Source: Trichoplax sp. H2 | Lineage: Eukaryota > Placozoa > Uniplacotomia > Trichoplacea | DNA length: 64,000 nucleotides | Assembly (NCBI GenBank): GCA_003344405.1 | Contig: NOWV01000173.1 | Coordinates: 1-64,000 of the forward strand | Direction: 5' to 3' | Shown here: piece after piece, positions 50,300 to 61,961 of the stretch | Numbering within the stretch: the first letter of the stretch is position 1 | Layout of the letters: each line of letters starts with the position of its first letter | Program-made: the position numbers and the translations under genes | Notes under the pieces: generated by a model | Database searches by the model: none | Seen by the model: the letters and a program-made list of their open reading frames with translations, nothing else | Told to the model about the DNA's origin: nothing

Positions 50300-51141
50300 A
50301 TGGAAAGGGCTATTCTGTACCTACTAATAACCATACCAAATGTAAGTTAATGATATTGAACGTATGCTATGATTTCTGCAATAGCTCGAGAATATTTTAA
50401 ACGGTTTACATTTGCATATTGAATTTTACATATTTTATGTTATCACAGATTATGACACAGGTTAACATTAAACCTAAACCAAGATCGTGCATCGACATCA
50501 AAGAACGTGATCGAGATGCCAGGAATGGACTGTTTACAATTTACAACCAATTCAACAGCCCATTTACTACATACTGTGATTTCAATTCGGATCTAGGATT
50601 TGCTTGGACTTTAATAGAATCGATGACTTTAGCGGAATCTCTTACAGCAGATAATCAAATAGGTTTTGAACATGATTATCCTGCTAATGAATGTCAATTT
50701 AACTCATCTTTATTTCGCATATCTAAAAGCAGGATGGAATCTCTATACAGAGTATCCAGCTACGTTAGAGCTACATGTAATTTCAATTTTCTTTCGACTG
50801 TAGGAGACTACAGGGAATCTTTAAGATTTCTAAAGTGTAATAATGATGTCCTTTTATCAGGCAGTTCAGGTAGCTGTTTAACGGTAGACTATATAAGAAT
50901 GTCTAAATCATATTGCAAAAATTGTAAAGTTTACTTCAAAAGTGATAGGCGAAGTCATTTATCTATTACAAACAGAAGTTGTAACTCATCTAGTTTTCAT
51001 GGTTGGCCATCTAGAAGCACTCGAGTCCACTACTTTGGTAATTACAAAGGATTAACTCGCAGCTTTTCTTGTTCAGCGTCTGCTAATTCTTCAACTAATT
51101 GGTGGCTCGGAGGACCGTACGTAAGGGATAAAGAGTTTTAA
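50300..51141 (+). CDS. Secreted fibrinogen-like domain protein
   Basis: Two exons, 50300-50341 and 50449-51141, join in phase 0 to give 244 residues. The first encodes most of a signal peptide (MERAILYLLITIPN). The second opens with the N-terminal hallmark of fibrinogen-related domains: SCIDIKER, then FTTYCDF followed by GFAWTLIES. It continues with a Cys-rich body (RATCNF, CKNCKVYF) and ends near WWLGGPYVRD. The typical FReD C-terminal Ca-binding and CxW motifs are not obvious, so it belongs to the divergent fibrinogen/COLFI-like secreted proteins common in early-branching animals. It is probably a secreted lectin-like or matrix protein; the ligand is unknown. Confidence 0.75.
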
Positions 51142-54100
51142 ATTGCTCTAAAATCCTTTGTAACACGCAAAAGTATACATTAAGTTTAGTGTTAACTTAA
51201 CGGCAATATCAAAATTTAATTAAAAATTACAGTATCGAACCAAGATTTATTACTTATTTCTAAATGTATTTTCGTAGTGGAAAATGTATCAAAGTTAGCA
51301 TTTGACTGAATTGATTATTAATTAAAATATAGAAATTAATCGTTTATCAGCAGTGATGTTCAGTAATTCAATCACTGATAATTCGCATAACTGTAGACTA
51401 GAATTAATTTCATCCGCTATAAAAGTATTTTTTTAAATGCCTAATTAATATTGAAGCATATAATCATCTACTTATATATGCATATACGGAGTTTAAAAAT
51501 TAAAATGTCTAATAATCTTTTGGATAAGTTTTGTGATTTATGTTCTACCATTGATAAGAGCCTATAGTAATTTGTCATTTCATTCTATCCGCCTGTCAAA
51601 TAATTCTTAGCAGATGTTACAGTAATCGTAACAAGTAAATATGGCGGCAACCACATATAATCAAAATAGTTTATTAGCTAGCTACGATATCGATTTAGTC
51701 TAAATTGTTGTACATAGATTCGCACCAGATTATTACAGTAACTTTGAATTAAATAGATTCACATAAAAGACATGTTCATAGCTTGAAACGCTGTAACAAA
51801 TGTTATAGTAATCTACTCTATTTGATTAATACTTTCATCTGAAGATATTATAAGATACTTTAATAATTATATATAATCAATGAATTAAATTTTTAAGGTA
51901 GTCTACTACTGAGGTAATTCTATATTTTAAAAAATTTTCAAATAAAAATATCACCTTGAATAATACAAATTTGTTCATGTTATGTCATAAATTATGGCAC
52001 TGCACAATGTTAGAAAATTTGATCTTAATTGCTTTTAATTAATATATGTTAGCATGTATGATAACAGTTGACTCCTTAAGCCAATTTTGCGTAGCTGGGC
52101 TGTCATGATCGAGCACATATATATGTTTATACGTTATATAAACATTGCCGCAAATTTTACGTTGCTTTCAGGATTTATTCATAGTATATTTTATAAAATC
52201 GATACTGTAAATCCACTATCTATAAATATTCATAAACGCAACATGAAGTTAAATACTACAAAAATTGTCATATTATACCAGCATATTTTATAGTGAATAA
52301 TGTCCTTACCTACAAAGTATTTGTGATTTTCCATCAAAATTAGACTTTAAACTACTGCAGATTTAAGCGTTGGTAATGAATTTACCTAGCCATCACCATT
52401 TCGACTAATACGTGAATGCGGCTAATATGTCAGTGAAAGTTATAGGTAAACCCAAGTGGGAGAAAATCTTATTTCTAAATTTAATTCGCTAGCAGTACGG
52501 AATGAGTCCATTAAATAAATTGAACAAAGGTTATAGAGATCAAAAAAGTCCGTATTTTGGGCTTTCTAACAATAAGTAGTGATTAGTCTATTCTTGAGAT
52601 AAGTATTTAGATTGATATTCATATTGGTAATTCTAAATTATTATTGTTTAAGATACTGAAGTTTGATATAATACTTTGTCGATTCTTTATGTAACTAATG
52701 AAATAAATTATAGTACGTAATTTTTCTTTCTTATAAGCCCTATAATACGAATTTTTCATTAAGATGTGATAGGTTGAATGCCTTGTTGGTCGTTATGTTT
52801 GCCCAACTTCTTAGTGGAAAAGATTTGTTAAATATTTTGATAACAGTTAGTATGCGAAATTATAAATGCATGCATCTGCCGTAATTTTAGGAAGATAATA
52901 GCAATAGTGAAGATTAGATTATTACATGACAGAAGCAAGTCAAGTACTTATATGTCTTCTTATTCTAACTTTAAAAATCAATCATAGTTGTGCAGATGCT
53001 AGCCAGTTGCAACTTTGGGAGCTGATCTTGCTAGTGTAATAAGTTCTCACAAATTCTTAAAAGTCTAAAATTGGAACTTATTAGAAGCGACAACAGTTTC
53101 ACAAATTTGCAACCTGCATGAAACCATCAGGTGTAATATCCACAAATCGAATTATTTAATTACCCTAGTAGATATTGTTGTTTGAATCTGAAACGCAATA
53201 AATTAAATTGCATTCTAATAGAATAGCAGTAGGCAAGTATAGCAGATGTTTGGTCGGATTATGGTATTTATTTTTATGAAAATAAATTAGTCCTTGTAAA
53301 TTACATTAATTTATAATTGTAGTCATTATAAGTATTAATTCGCATTATGAAGCTATATGTACTCACCTCATGATTTCGAACAGTACAAGAAAAGGGATAT
53401 AAGCAACATAAATAATGATAGCGTCCTGTGAATATATAATATTGAAGTATGTTAGCCTTTGTAATTTAATCATCCGTGGAATTATAACATAATTATCATT
53501 TCATTCTGAAATTTCTGAAAAGACATATGGTATTCTGAAATATAGATGTATTGATTGAACATCTTTGCAGTATCATAAAATGGTTTGGCATTTATTTAAA
53601 ATTGCAATTACTGAAGAGTTTTCATATTAATCTGATTTGCTTAGCATATCGTACTTACCAACAATGTCGCAAAATTTTCTCGGACTGTTAATTTAAACTT
53701 TTACTGAACTACTTGTTGCTTTTGCCTAAAGACAGTATTTAGGTTAGTAATTCTTGATTCAATTATGGCTTTCATTCCACCTTTAAAGGAAATCAAATTG
53801 ATGTAGCCTGAGTATTAGTAATGTTGCAAATATATAAAATCATTACAGTAGCCTTAACTTTTGCAGGTTTAAACGAAATAGTATCTCAAGCTTCATCAAA
53901 GGGAATGTGATAAACACGCAAGTTCTCCGAAAATCATAGTGAATTAAATTCTTAGGAGACAGATAAAAATGAGTACTACACAGGATACAATTGAAAATTA
54001 CTTTAAATTTTTGCATAAAATATAGTCATTTTGAAAAATTATGATAAAGAAAATGAAATATTCATTTAGTCTTTCATTCTGATGGTAATACAATTTCGTA

Positions 54101-54719
54101 AAACGTATTCAGACTTCATATTTATGACCTTCGGTAGTGATATTTATTAATAACGATGATATTAAAGTGGATAATTAAGGTAAATTGCGTAATGGGTTTC
54201 TAAAGTGAAAGTATGAGGTTCCGAAACGTACTAAAATTAATAATTAAAGGTTAACACCTCGATGCTATTTTATACTGCTATTCAACGCACATTAGCGTAT
54301 TCAAATACTTTTCCAGCTTCATCCTCAGCTTATATATGTTAATAAGCAATGCAAGCACTTCTATAGTTGGCTCTTATGTCAGTCATTTTTACAGATTTTA
54401 ACATCCTTTCTAATCTTCGATTCGCTCACACATAGTGATGATGACAGATATCAGCACAATTATATCAATAACGGAGGAGAGAAATTTGAAATTATAATGA
54501 AATTTAGTAAGATAATGGTGGAATTTTAGTGTAGCTCAGAATTCAGAAAGAATTAACAAGCGAATCTAATTGTTATATTTAGCAATCGTAAAATATTGTA
54601 GTAATACTTCATATGAGTCGGCAAATTGCTATTATACTGGAGTCAGCATAAACACGTCTACACAAAATTCGAACTATTACTTTCAATGTTACCGCGTAAC
54701 TAATTTCATCTTGTAATTT
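51142..54719. other. Intergenic, nothing recognised
   Basis: AT-rich sequence with no supportable exon. A 68-codon frame at 52087-52293 has no family signature or splice context. Confidence 0.5.
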
Positions 54720-54925
54720 AAATTTATAAGATTTCTTATGCTCAGTGGGTTCATGCGGCTATTATGGCGATTGTAAGATAGAGAAAAATTAACCAAGCTG
54801 TAGGCAAGTCTAATTACATACTGTCATTTGCCTTTATAAGATTTCCCTCGCTCAGCTGGTTACTACAGCCATCATGGTAATTGTAAGATAAAGAATAATC
54901 AGCTATACTGCAGGTAAGTCTTGTA
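54720..54925. repeat. Diverged tandem duplication, period about 110 bp
   Basis: Two copies (about 54723-54815 and 54833-54925) share tttataagattt, gctcag.gggtt-type, ggcgattgtaagata / ggtaattgtaagata, and ctg.aggcaagtct-type blocks in the same order. The gctcagctggtta piece resembles a tRNA A box, but there is no B box or cloverleaf. Confidence 0.7.
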
Positions 54926-56255
54926 GTTTTCTCAATAATTGGTACTTCGCTTAGTATTCAGTTTCTATAGTGCTAAAAAATAGTCGAAATTCTAGGTTAA
55001 TAAATTATTTTTGTAAATCGTATAGTTATAGTAACGGAAATCAAGATGTAAAACGTCAAAGTTCATATATCAGATTAAACAGTAGAAAATAGTTGTTCGA
55101 TTTCTATGCCGCACATGTAAGGAAATTAGTGCAAATTGAATTTAATAGGAAATAATTATGCTGATTCATCTGATTTTATTACCTTTCCAGCTAGATGATA
55201 CATTGGTGTAACAATTGGAAGTGCTTTCCGAGGCTACATTAATTATATTTATCGGTAGTTACCATAAAAGATATAGTGAATATTCAGTGATTAATTCTAT
55301 ATTATTGTTTAAAGCTAATATCTCAGAAATTACTACAGAAATATAGACTTTAAAGTTAATTCGCTTTTAGATTAACTATAGTCATTGCTACTGTAATTAA
55401 TCTTGTAGTAGAAGCAAATTCGATAACTTTTGACTTAAATCTAAACTGGATCAACCTAAATAAATATAATGAAATGGGTTTACAACAGTACCGGAGTTGA
55501 AAATTGCCCTAGCAAAGAATTATAGAATGCTCTTGTAATAGCCTAAATGTTGTATCTATGTTCACTATAAATCCAGATCGCAAAGATTAGGTGTTGATTT
55601 ACATACTTACTCTGATTACGGAAGGCAATTACTCACGTAGGAATCTAAGGAAGTTTCTACTAGATAAGAAGAACCAAGATTCAGATATACTACTACTAAA
55701 CCATAATTATTTCCAAATGTTGAACGAATTGGAAATGCTATTATTAACTTAAATAGGAAAACCTGACGTTGATGTCAATTTTTTAAGACAACTGCAGATC
55801 TTTAAGAAAGACTATTCTGATTTATACAAAACTATGGGATCGACAATGCGATTTATTATGGAATGGATATGTACATATATGCAATGATCGAATGCAATGA
55901 TTTGATTATCGTATGGTTATTATACGGATATACATATACTAAAACTACCAATACACTGCAAGGCTTATACACTAAATCGCTATTCAATCGTCATTCAATA
56001 CAAATTACCGTTACTATTCAACTCTACTCTTCTCTACTTCTCTCTTACTATACCTCAATACTATTCTACAAGAGGAGAATAGAATATTTTGTAGCCTTTT
56101 ACAGTTTAGTAAGAGAGACCGGATCATTTTTATTTATTTTATTTTGCTCATTCATGATAGACGATCAAATGCATGCAACCAGATAATGAAAATCCAATCC
56201 CAAGGTTTGTTGTTGTACTGTATGAGGTTGTAATTGCTAAAGTAACAGTAATAAA
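54926..56255. other. Intergenic, pyrimidine-rich patch
   Basis: No supportable exon. An open frame at 55863-56186 arises from a pyrimidine-rich stretch (ctctactcttctctacttc) and is not called a gene. Confidence 0.4.
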
Positions 56256-56486
56256 AAGTAAAAAGCGTTTATTAACGAAATATTGAACTTATACACCATT
56301 GCCAATTGTACTATGAGTGGAAGCAAAGCTTTGAAAGAACAATTCGTGGGTGATGCTATTTACATCGAAATCATCGACAACATTGAAGATAGCGATCAAT
56401 ACGATTGCAGTTTTATAACTAGAAGCGGTTACATTGACCTCAACGAAGTTGAGTTAATGACTGTGAACATCATTATCTACCAATGA
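56256..56486 (+). CDS. Isolated Ig-like exon or relic
   Basis: The open frame runs from just after a stop at about 56255 to TGA at 56484-56486. It carries the signature of the second half of an Ig fold: an early Cys (IANCTMSG), an alternating strand (AIYIEIIDNI), DSDQYDCSF in place of the usual DSGxYxC, and a closing alternating strand (EVELMTVNI). No Ig-type Trp is visible. A possible acceptor (aaaaag) precedes cgtttatt, and gtgaac after ATGACT could be a donor. No partner exons are firmly joined, so this may be part of an unrecognised receptor gene or a fossil module. Confidence 0.4.
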
Positions 56487-56945
56487 ATGATTTTACGATA
56501 CCTGTGATGTATCGAAAAAGTTATCATGACGGTCAATCACTTACAGTATATCAGTTACTCTTTCTTTACGTTTACAACCCTCTTTTTTCATGAATCGTTT
56601 CAACTTTGACAGTTTAATTAAGTGAAGGCAAATAGCGGGTAAAACTTGGCCGTTTGCTGCACAGCTTTGCAAGGACAGTCTATTAATATACTGTAGTTCA
56701 TGATTTTACCCTAAAAAATAAATTGTTACTGAATGATATACGCGTATGCAAAATTCAAATGTTACCATGATACACTATTCCCTTTGCCCCTCAACCATTA
56801 AGAAAATAAGATTGATCAATATACAGCACACTTTTCAATGCGCTAATCTGTGTCTAAAACGAAGTGAATACAGTAATCTGTTCAGTACCCAATGAATTTA
56901 TTATGGTGTAAACAATGTGTGAAATAAATCTGTTTTATCCTACAG

Positions 56946-57056
56946 CATTAAGGAAGATTGATCTGAGTATAGGACAACATGAGCGGAATACTAATATCCA
57001 ATTAATTTATGATGGTGCAAATGGATGGCGGAAAATAGATCAATTGTATCCTACAG
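56946..57056 (+). CDS. Possible symmetric phase 1-1 exon, unknown module
   Basis: After a strong acceptor (tttatcctacag) there is a 111-nt stretch, open in one phase only, ending at an ACA G|gtgcgc donor. It would be a phase 1-1 exon like those of extracellular modules; it encodes a 37-residue piece with IQLIYDGANGWRKI. A diverged partial copy of the surrounding sequence lies just upstream (about 56790-56945, sharing a tttatcctacag end), so the locus is duplicated. The module is not recognised. Confidence 0.3.
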
Positions 57057-57228
57057 GTGCGCTACAACATTAAAATTAGTTAATATTCAATGTCTAGAAG
57101 GAAACATGAGATACATTAGGTATAAACTGGATTGATGATACTACAAACACATCTTTCTTAAGTATGGTATTTTGTACGCTGCCGTATTCCATATAATAAT
57201 TTAAAGTCTTGATGAATTTTCAAGATAC

Positions 57229-57341
57229 GATGGAAGCCGAAATCTTGTGCTGTACGGCCACATAATGCATATCCAAAATTAACAATATTGATTTGAAATT
57301 TACTGTCGGTTAGTAGCGAACTTTGCATCCCAATGAGCTCA
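57229..57341 (-). CDS. Possible F5/8C (discoidin) domain exon or relic
   Basis: On the minus strand the frame read across 57406-57158 contains ELIGMQSSLLTDSKFQ, matching the opening LGMxSGxIxDxQI motif of F5/8 type C domains, then NFGYALCGRTAQD where the family has an xAxxGRL region. The best splice signals are an acceptor ending at 57342 (ttttcctag) and a donor after 57229 (C|gtatct). The WLQVDL core and later parts of the domain were not found nearby, so this is either one exon of a larger minus-strand gene or a fossil. Confidence 0.35.
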
Positions 57342-57406
57342 CTAGGAAAAGCTAGAAAGCATTTTAAGTGTTTGAGAGTTTTTATAGGGATTAATGCTAA
57401 CGTCAT

Positions 57407-58777
57407 GAAAGCAAAAGGAACAGAATTAAAATAGAATAGAAAGAAACAGCTTTAATGTGTCCCATTATAATTTTTAGTAATTATAACTTGAACTAGGCAT
57501 GGAATAGACTGAATTTAGTGATTTTAAATTGTTTCTATTTTATTGTCTTTAAGCTAAAATTTAAATAATGTACCAGAACCAGCTAAAATGCCTGAGGTAA
57601 AGTTGTAGCCAGAAAATCTGATATTGGATACGATGCATATTAGAGATCTAAAATTTCAGTTATTTACTTTATCATGGACTACCGTATGTGATGCATCCTA
57701 GTATATCTTTAATTTCTTGCTTTATCTGAGAGTACTTTGCACAGCTTAAAGATTTGACGTGTTTTTTCAGATAAATCCGGCCTCTCAATAATTAAGCTAC
57801 GTCAATAGCTGCTATAGAATAAAATCATATTACGGTAAGACAACAAATAGCCGCATAATAGCATTAAATATTTATGACTAAGGCCTAAAAGTCGTCATGT
57901 TAGAAAAAAAATTCTTGCTCTCAATTCTTTTGTTATCTAGTAGACCTTGCTAATCTCTTTGGTATTTCTCTCTAGTTGAGGCTATTGTTTTATCGGTAAT
58001 TAATAACTGTATAACGGTAGTTTATACAGTTACCTATAGATTAGCTTTCTCCATCTAACACTTGCAGAATTGATAATGAAATTTTAGGATGATTTTTACT
58101 GTATATACGATTTTCTGCATTCTATTTTATCCCAAACCATATTAGATTAAATATACTACTATAATACTAACGTAAATCTAATATAATCCTCTTCTTAATA
58201 CAAATTGTTTATCGTAACTAAAAACTAGCGGTGCTCACGCATATTAAGGTTATCAGGCTGTAGCTCCATCTAATAGTTTAATTATTCCTTAGATTTAATT
58301 AATTTTCACCTATTGCCTTAAATCTATATTATGGCATAGCGTAATAGCCGCATACATTTAATTTCATAGAACGATTATTATGATTATTCCGCTAATTACA
58401 GGCATAATTGAAATCATCTTTGCACTAGAACTTGTAAATTATAAATTATACCGTTAATTACAGTAACAATTTTCATAGAATGTCATCGAATCGTCGTACT
58501 TGTTTGGTAATACTGCAGTATCCAATAATATATAGGTAATCTTTACTTCTGTGAATGTGAAGAGAAAACTTAATTAACTCATTTGCATTCAAGTAGAAAT
58601 GAGAGAGCATGTACAAATACTGCTGAAGATTGAAACTACTATTTATCACAACAGCACCCACGCATATCCCAAAGGTCGTAGCTGAATGCGTACAGTAAAT
58701 TCTTCCATTTCAATTATTGAAAAACTCTGAATAGTAAGAACTAATTCCGTTAGCTAACTTGGTCAAACAACAAAATT
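57407..58777. other. Flank upstream of the piggyBac gene
   Basis: No exon supported. I looked for a TTAA-flanked CCC-type terminal inverted repeat expected at the left end of an active piggyBac element and did not find one. Confidence 0.5.
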
Positions 58778-61354
58778 ATGGCTTCTAGTACAAGTGGCAA
58801 AATTCAAACAACCTGCGAAACGAATAGCCTATGGGAGAATAATGCTTTGTATGATTCGGATTATAGCGAAATGAGCGATATCGATCTCAACTCACAGTAT
58901 GTCGATATCTGGCATGAAAAAGAAGTCTATAACTACGGTTTACTGGACGATATGGCAGTAACAGATATCGAAGACAACGATGAAAATAATTTTTATACTC
59001 CACGTGTGGAGCATACGTCGCCACTGCAATTTCTAGACTATACTAATATTTGGCAGCCGGCTAAAAATGCTCGACCAATGCCGCATAGTTTCAGAGGTGA
59101 TCACGGCTTAACCGTAGATACTACTGGCTTCCATCCACGAGATTACTTTAGGCTATTTGTTACCGAAGATTTGCTAACCTATTTTGTAGCAGAAACAAAC
59201 TTATTTGCTTTACAGTATCTGCGCGATTATCCGAAAACATCCAAGTTCGCTAAACTTCCGAGCTGGATGCCCACTAACGTAGCTGAAATGAAAAAGTTTC
59301 TTGGCTTGTTATTGTTGATGGGTATCATTCGAAAGCCATATATTAGCCATTACTGGTTTACGGATCCTTTATATGATACACCAATCTTTCGATCGGTTAT
59401 GACTTGTCATCGTTTTCAATTGCTTTTAAAATTTTTCCACCTAAACGATAATGATAACATGCCAGACAAGACTGATCCTAATCATGATCGCCTGTATAAA
59501 GTAAGACCACTAATAGATCATCTATTCGAATATTTTCAAGCAGTTTATGTCGTGGAACAGAATTTGGCAATCGATGAATCTTTTCTTGTCTGGAAAAAAA
59601 GGCTCCAACTTCAAGATTTTCGCTTTAAACGTACCCGCTTCGGAATCAAACTAATTCGGCTCTGCGAATGCAGTACTGGATACACTTTTCGATTTAAGTT
59701 ATACGTCAATGATAAAGATCCAACTGAGTGCTTAAAGCAAATACTACCTATTCATTCTGAGAACTTTAATAAAGCTGAAAAGCTGGCTATATTTCTGTTG
59801 CTACCTCTACTAGACCAGGGCTACAATATTTACATGGACAATAACCGATTATCGCTCGATTTATGTTCATTCCTGTACCGACGTAAAACTAATGCTTGTG
59901 GCATGCTAAATTCCAGCAAAATGCCTGAAATAATTCGCGGTGTAAGCACTGCATTTAAATCAACCTCTGCCTATCGATCAGGCCCTATTCTTTGCTTAAA
60001 GCAAATGGATAGAATACCTCTCTATATGCTAACCACCATTCATGATGAGCAGATAGCTGAAGAACTTAAAGAAAGTGACAAAGCATATGGTCAATATCGT
60101 CAAGGAAGGCCTTCGGCGATGCTTTGCTATATGAAAAATATGAGGAATATAGACAAGCAGGATCAGGTAAGTAAGCATTCTTACGCATTATAGGATGCTG
60201 GTAATTATCATCTAGGTCTTAATGTAAAACATTTAATGCATCTTACCCACTGTCTATTGTAAAATCTTAATCGATTATCCTATTAATGCGTGTTCCAGTC
60301 TAGCTTTGAATATCTTAGATTTAAGATCCAGAAGTGAAATGCAATATATTTAATTCAAGTCTGAATACAACGACAACAGTTAATTTTAATATGAAACTTG
60401 TTTAGAAGTCTACTGAGACACTAGATAAATAGGCAAATGAGCATATTACAAGAGTATAGGCAGAGTTTTAGAAAATTTATAGTAAATCTTTAACTGAAAC
60501 ATTCTTGAAATAGCCTTTGATACCGCTTATCCACTGCAATATTTACTCTTATACTTTAGAAATACCCGGCATTTTCATCATATACTTTAAAATTCAAATA
60601 ATTCTGGGAAAGTTAAGGGTCCTCAAGAGTTGAAAATGGAATCGATTTATATTACCTGTATTCTGTAATCGGGGTTTATCGCTACTTTCAAATTGCGTTT
60701 ATTTTTAAATCTCCTGTATTTTAAAATAAGTGAATCGCAGTCAGCTTAAATTACAATTTATAACTAATAACCATATACTCATATTATCCCGGAATATTAC
60801 ACAACAGGTGTTAGTTATTTGTCATCTACTAACCTACTGCAATTCATGATAGATGATAAAAGCGTGCAGTGCTACTAGAAGCACGTTCAAGTGGTATAAA
60901 TCATTGGCATTATTCTTACTTCAAATCAGTTTACTAAATGCCTTTATAATTTATCGAAAAGACCAACCAAAGTCACGCAAGTCGTTCTTGGAGTTTCAGC
61001 ACGACGTAATTGATTTTTTATCAAAATAGGAACTGATATTGACATTGCTTACTACTATATATATCAGCTTGGATTATATTTCATTTATAGGTTTTAAGTG
61101 ATTACTTATTTGGAGACTTGGAGCCACAGCTTGCTAAGAGAGATACCGTTATCAGACTGAGTGGTAAACATTACTTAGTTAAATTCGAACGTAGGTCGAA
61201 ATCAAAAAAGCCATATCCACTCTGCCAAGTTTGCCTGAAGAAAAAAATAACACTGGAAGTAACTACCCTTTGCCCTGTTTGTCCTAAAAAACCTGGCCTA
61301 TGCATGGATCCTTGCTTTCTAAAATTTCATTCAAAACTAAAATATTGGATTTAA
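58778..61354 (+). CDS. piggyBac-type transposase gene with two introns (PGBD-like)
   Basis: The three exons 58778-60166, 60853-61005 and 61091-61354 join in phase 0 to give 601 residues, the usual size for the family. The acidic N-terminus leads into a DDE_Tnp_1_7 core. The catalytic Asp residues are present: D in LAIDESFLVWKK, D in YIYMDNNRLS-type context (NIYMDNNRLS), and D in NIDKQDQ. Exon 2 supplies the helical FKWYKSLALFLLQISLLNAF segment and exon 3 the C-terminal Cys-rich zinc-binding domain (CQVC...CPVCPKKPGLC...CFLKFH). The second donor (gac|gtaatt) is inferred from family alignment. Introns, and no recognisable terminal repeats, suggest a resident or domesticated gene rather than a fresh insertion, though the reading frame and active site are intact. 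Confidence 0.88.
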
Positions 61355-61653
61355 GTTGAACCAGAATGTTGCTTGGAACTCAAAGTTATAATTAATACAA
61401 GTATTTTAAAAATTGTTTTTTCTTGGTCTCCGATTCGATTCTTAACGGTATCCAGAGTTTTATTGTTGTGAAATATCTTGATGAAAGAGCATTTAGAGTA
61501 GCATTTTCGTGATTTATCATCGATAGTATTTCTAGTTTGATCTTGTAGCTGTACCTAAATTATGTTAGTAAAAATTTAAATCTCTAAATGTGGTATAAAA
61601 TTACATAGTTAAACGAATTTGATAGTGTCCATATTTTAGAGTGATATTAGGAA
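61355..61653. other. Gap between the piggyBac gene and the next exon
   Basis: Short AT-rich stretch with no coding signal. No right terminal repeat for piggyBac was found. Confidence 0.5.
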
Positions 61654-61961
61654 ATGAATTTGGCAAACAGGCCACTATCTCCAGCTAGTATAAGAATTTC
61701 GTATTATTTAAATGTATTCGTTGATGGAATGATGATTTTTAGAGAATCCGTTATTGTGTCGATAAATTATTGCACATTTGACGAGCCATTTCTGAATACT
61801 TTTCGTATTGATTGTCAACAACAAAAAGTATTACATGCAGTAATGAAAATTTTTCATCCCAATTTCTATGTTAATAAGCGTAAAGCGTGCATACGTACAT
61901 TAGCGATATTATTTGCAATTTTTGGAGTAATTTATACTTTCTGGGAACAGGTATGTCGCAA
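61654..61961 (+). CDS. Possible first exon of an unidentified membrane protein
   Basis: An ATG at 61654, with stops just upstream, opens a 102-codon frame with ordinary protein composition. It has one hydrophobic helix flanked by basic residues (RTLAILFAIFGVIYTFW). The frame reaches a good donor (GAA CAG|gtatgt) about ten codons before its stop, so it likely continues by splicing. A possible downstream acceptor near 63930 (ttttttattacag) leads into only 12 codons. No family is recognised. Confidence 0.4.

Noticed and set aside
54830-54925. tRNA-like A box (gctcagctggtta) in the tandem duplication
   Set aside because: No B box, no acceptor or anticodon stems; the other copy has a different sequence at this point.
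55863-56186. 107-codon open frame
   Set aside because: Arises from a pyrimidine-rich low-complexity patch; no motif.
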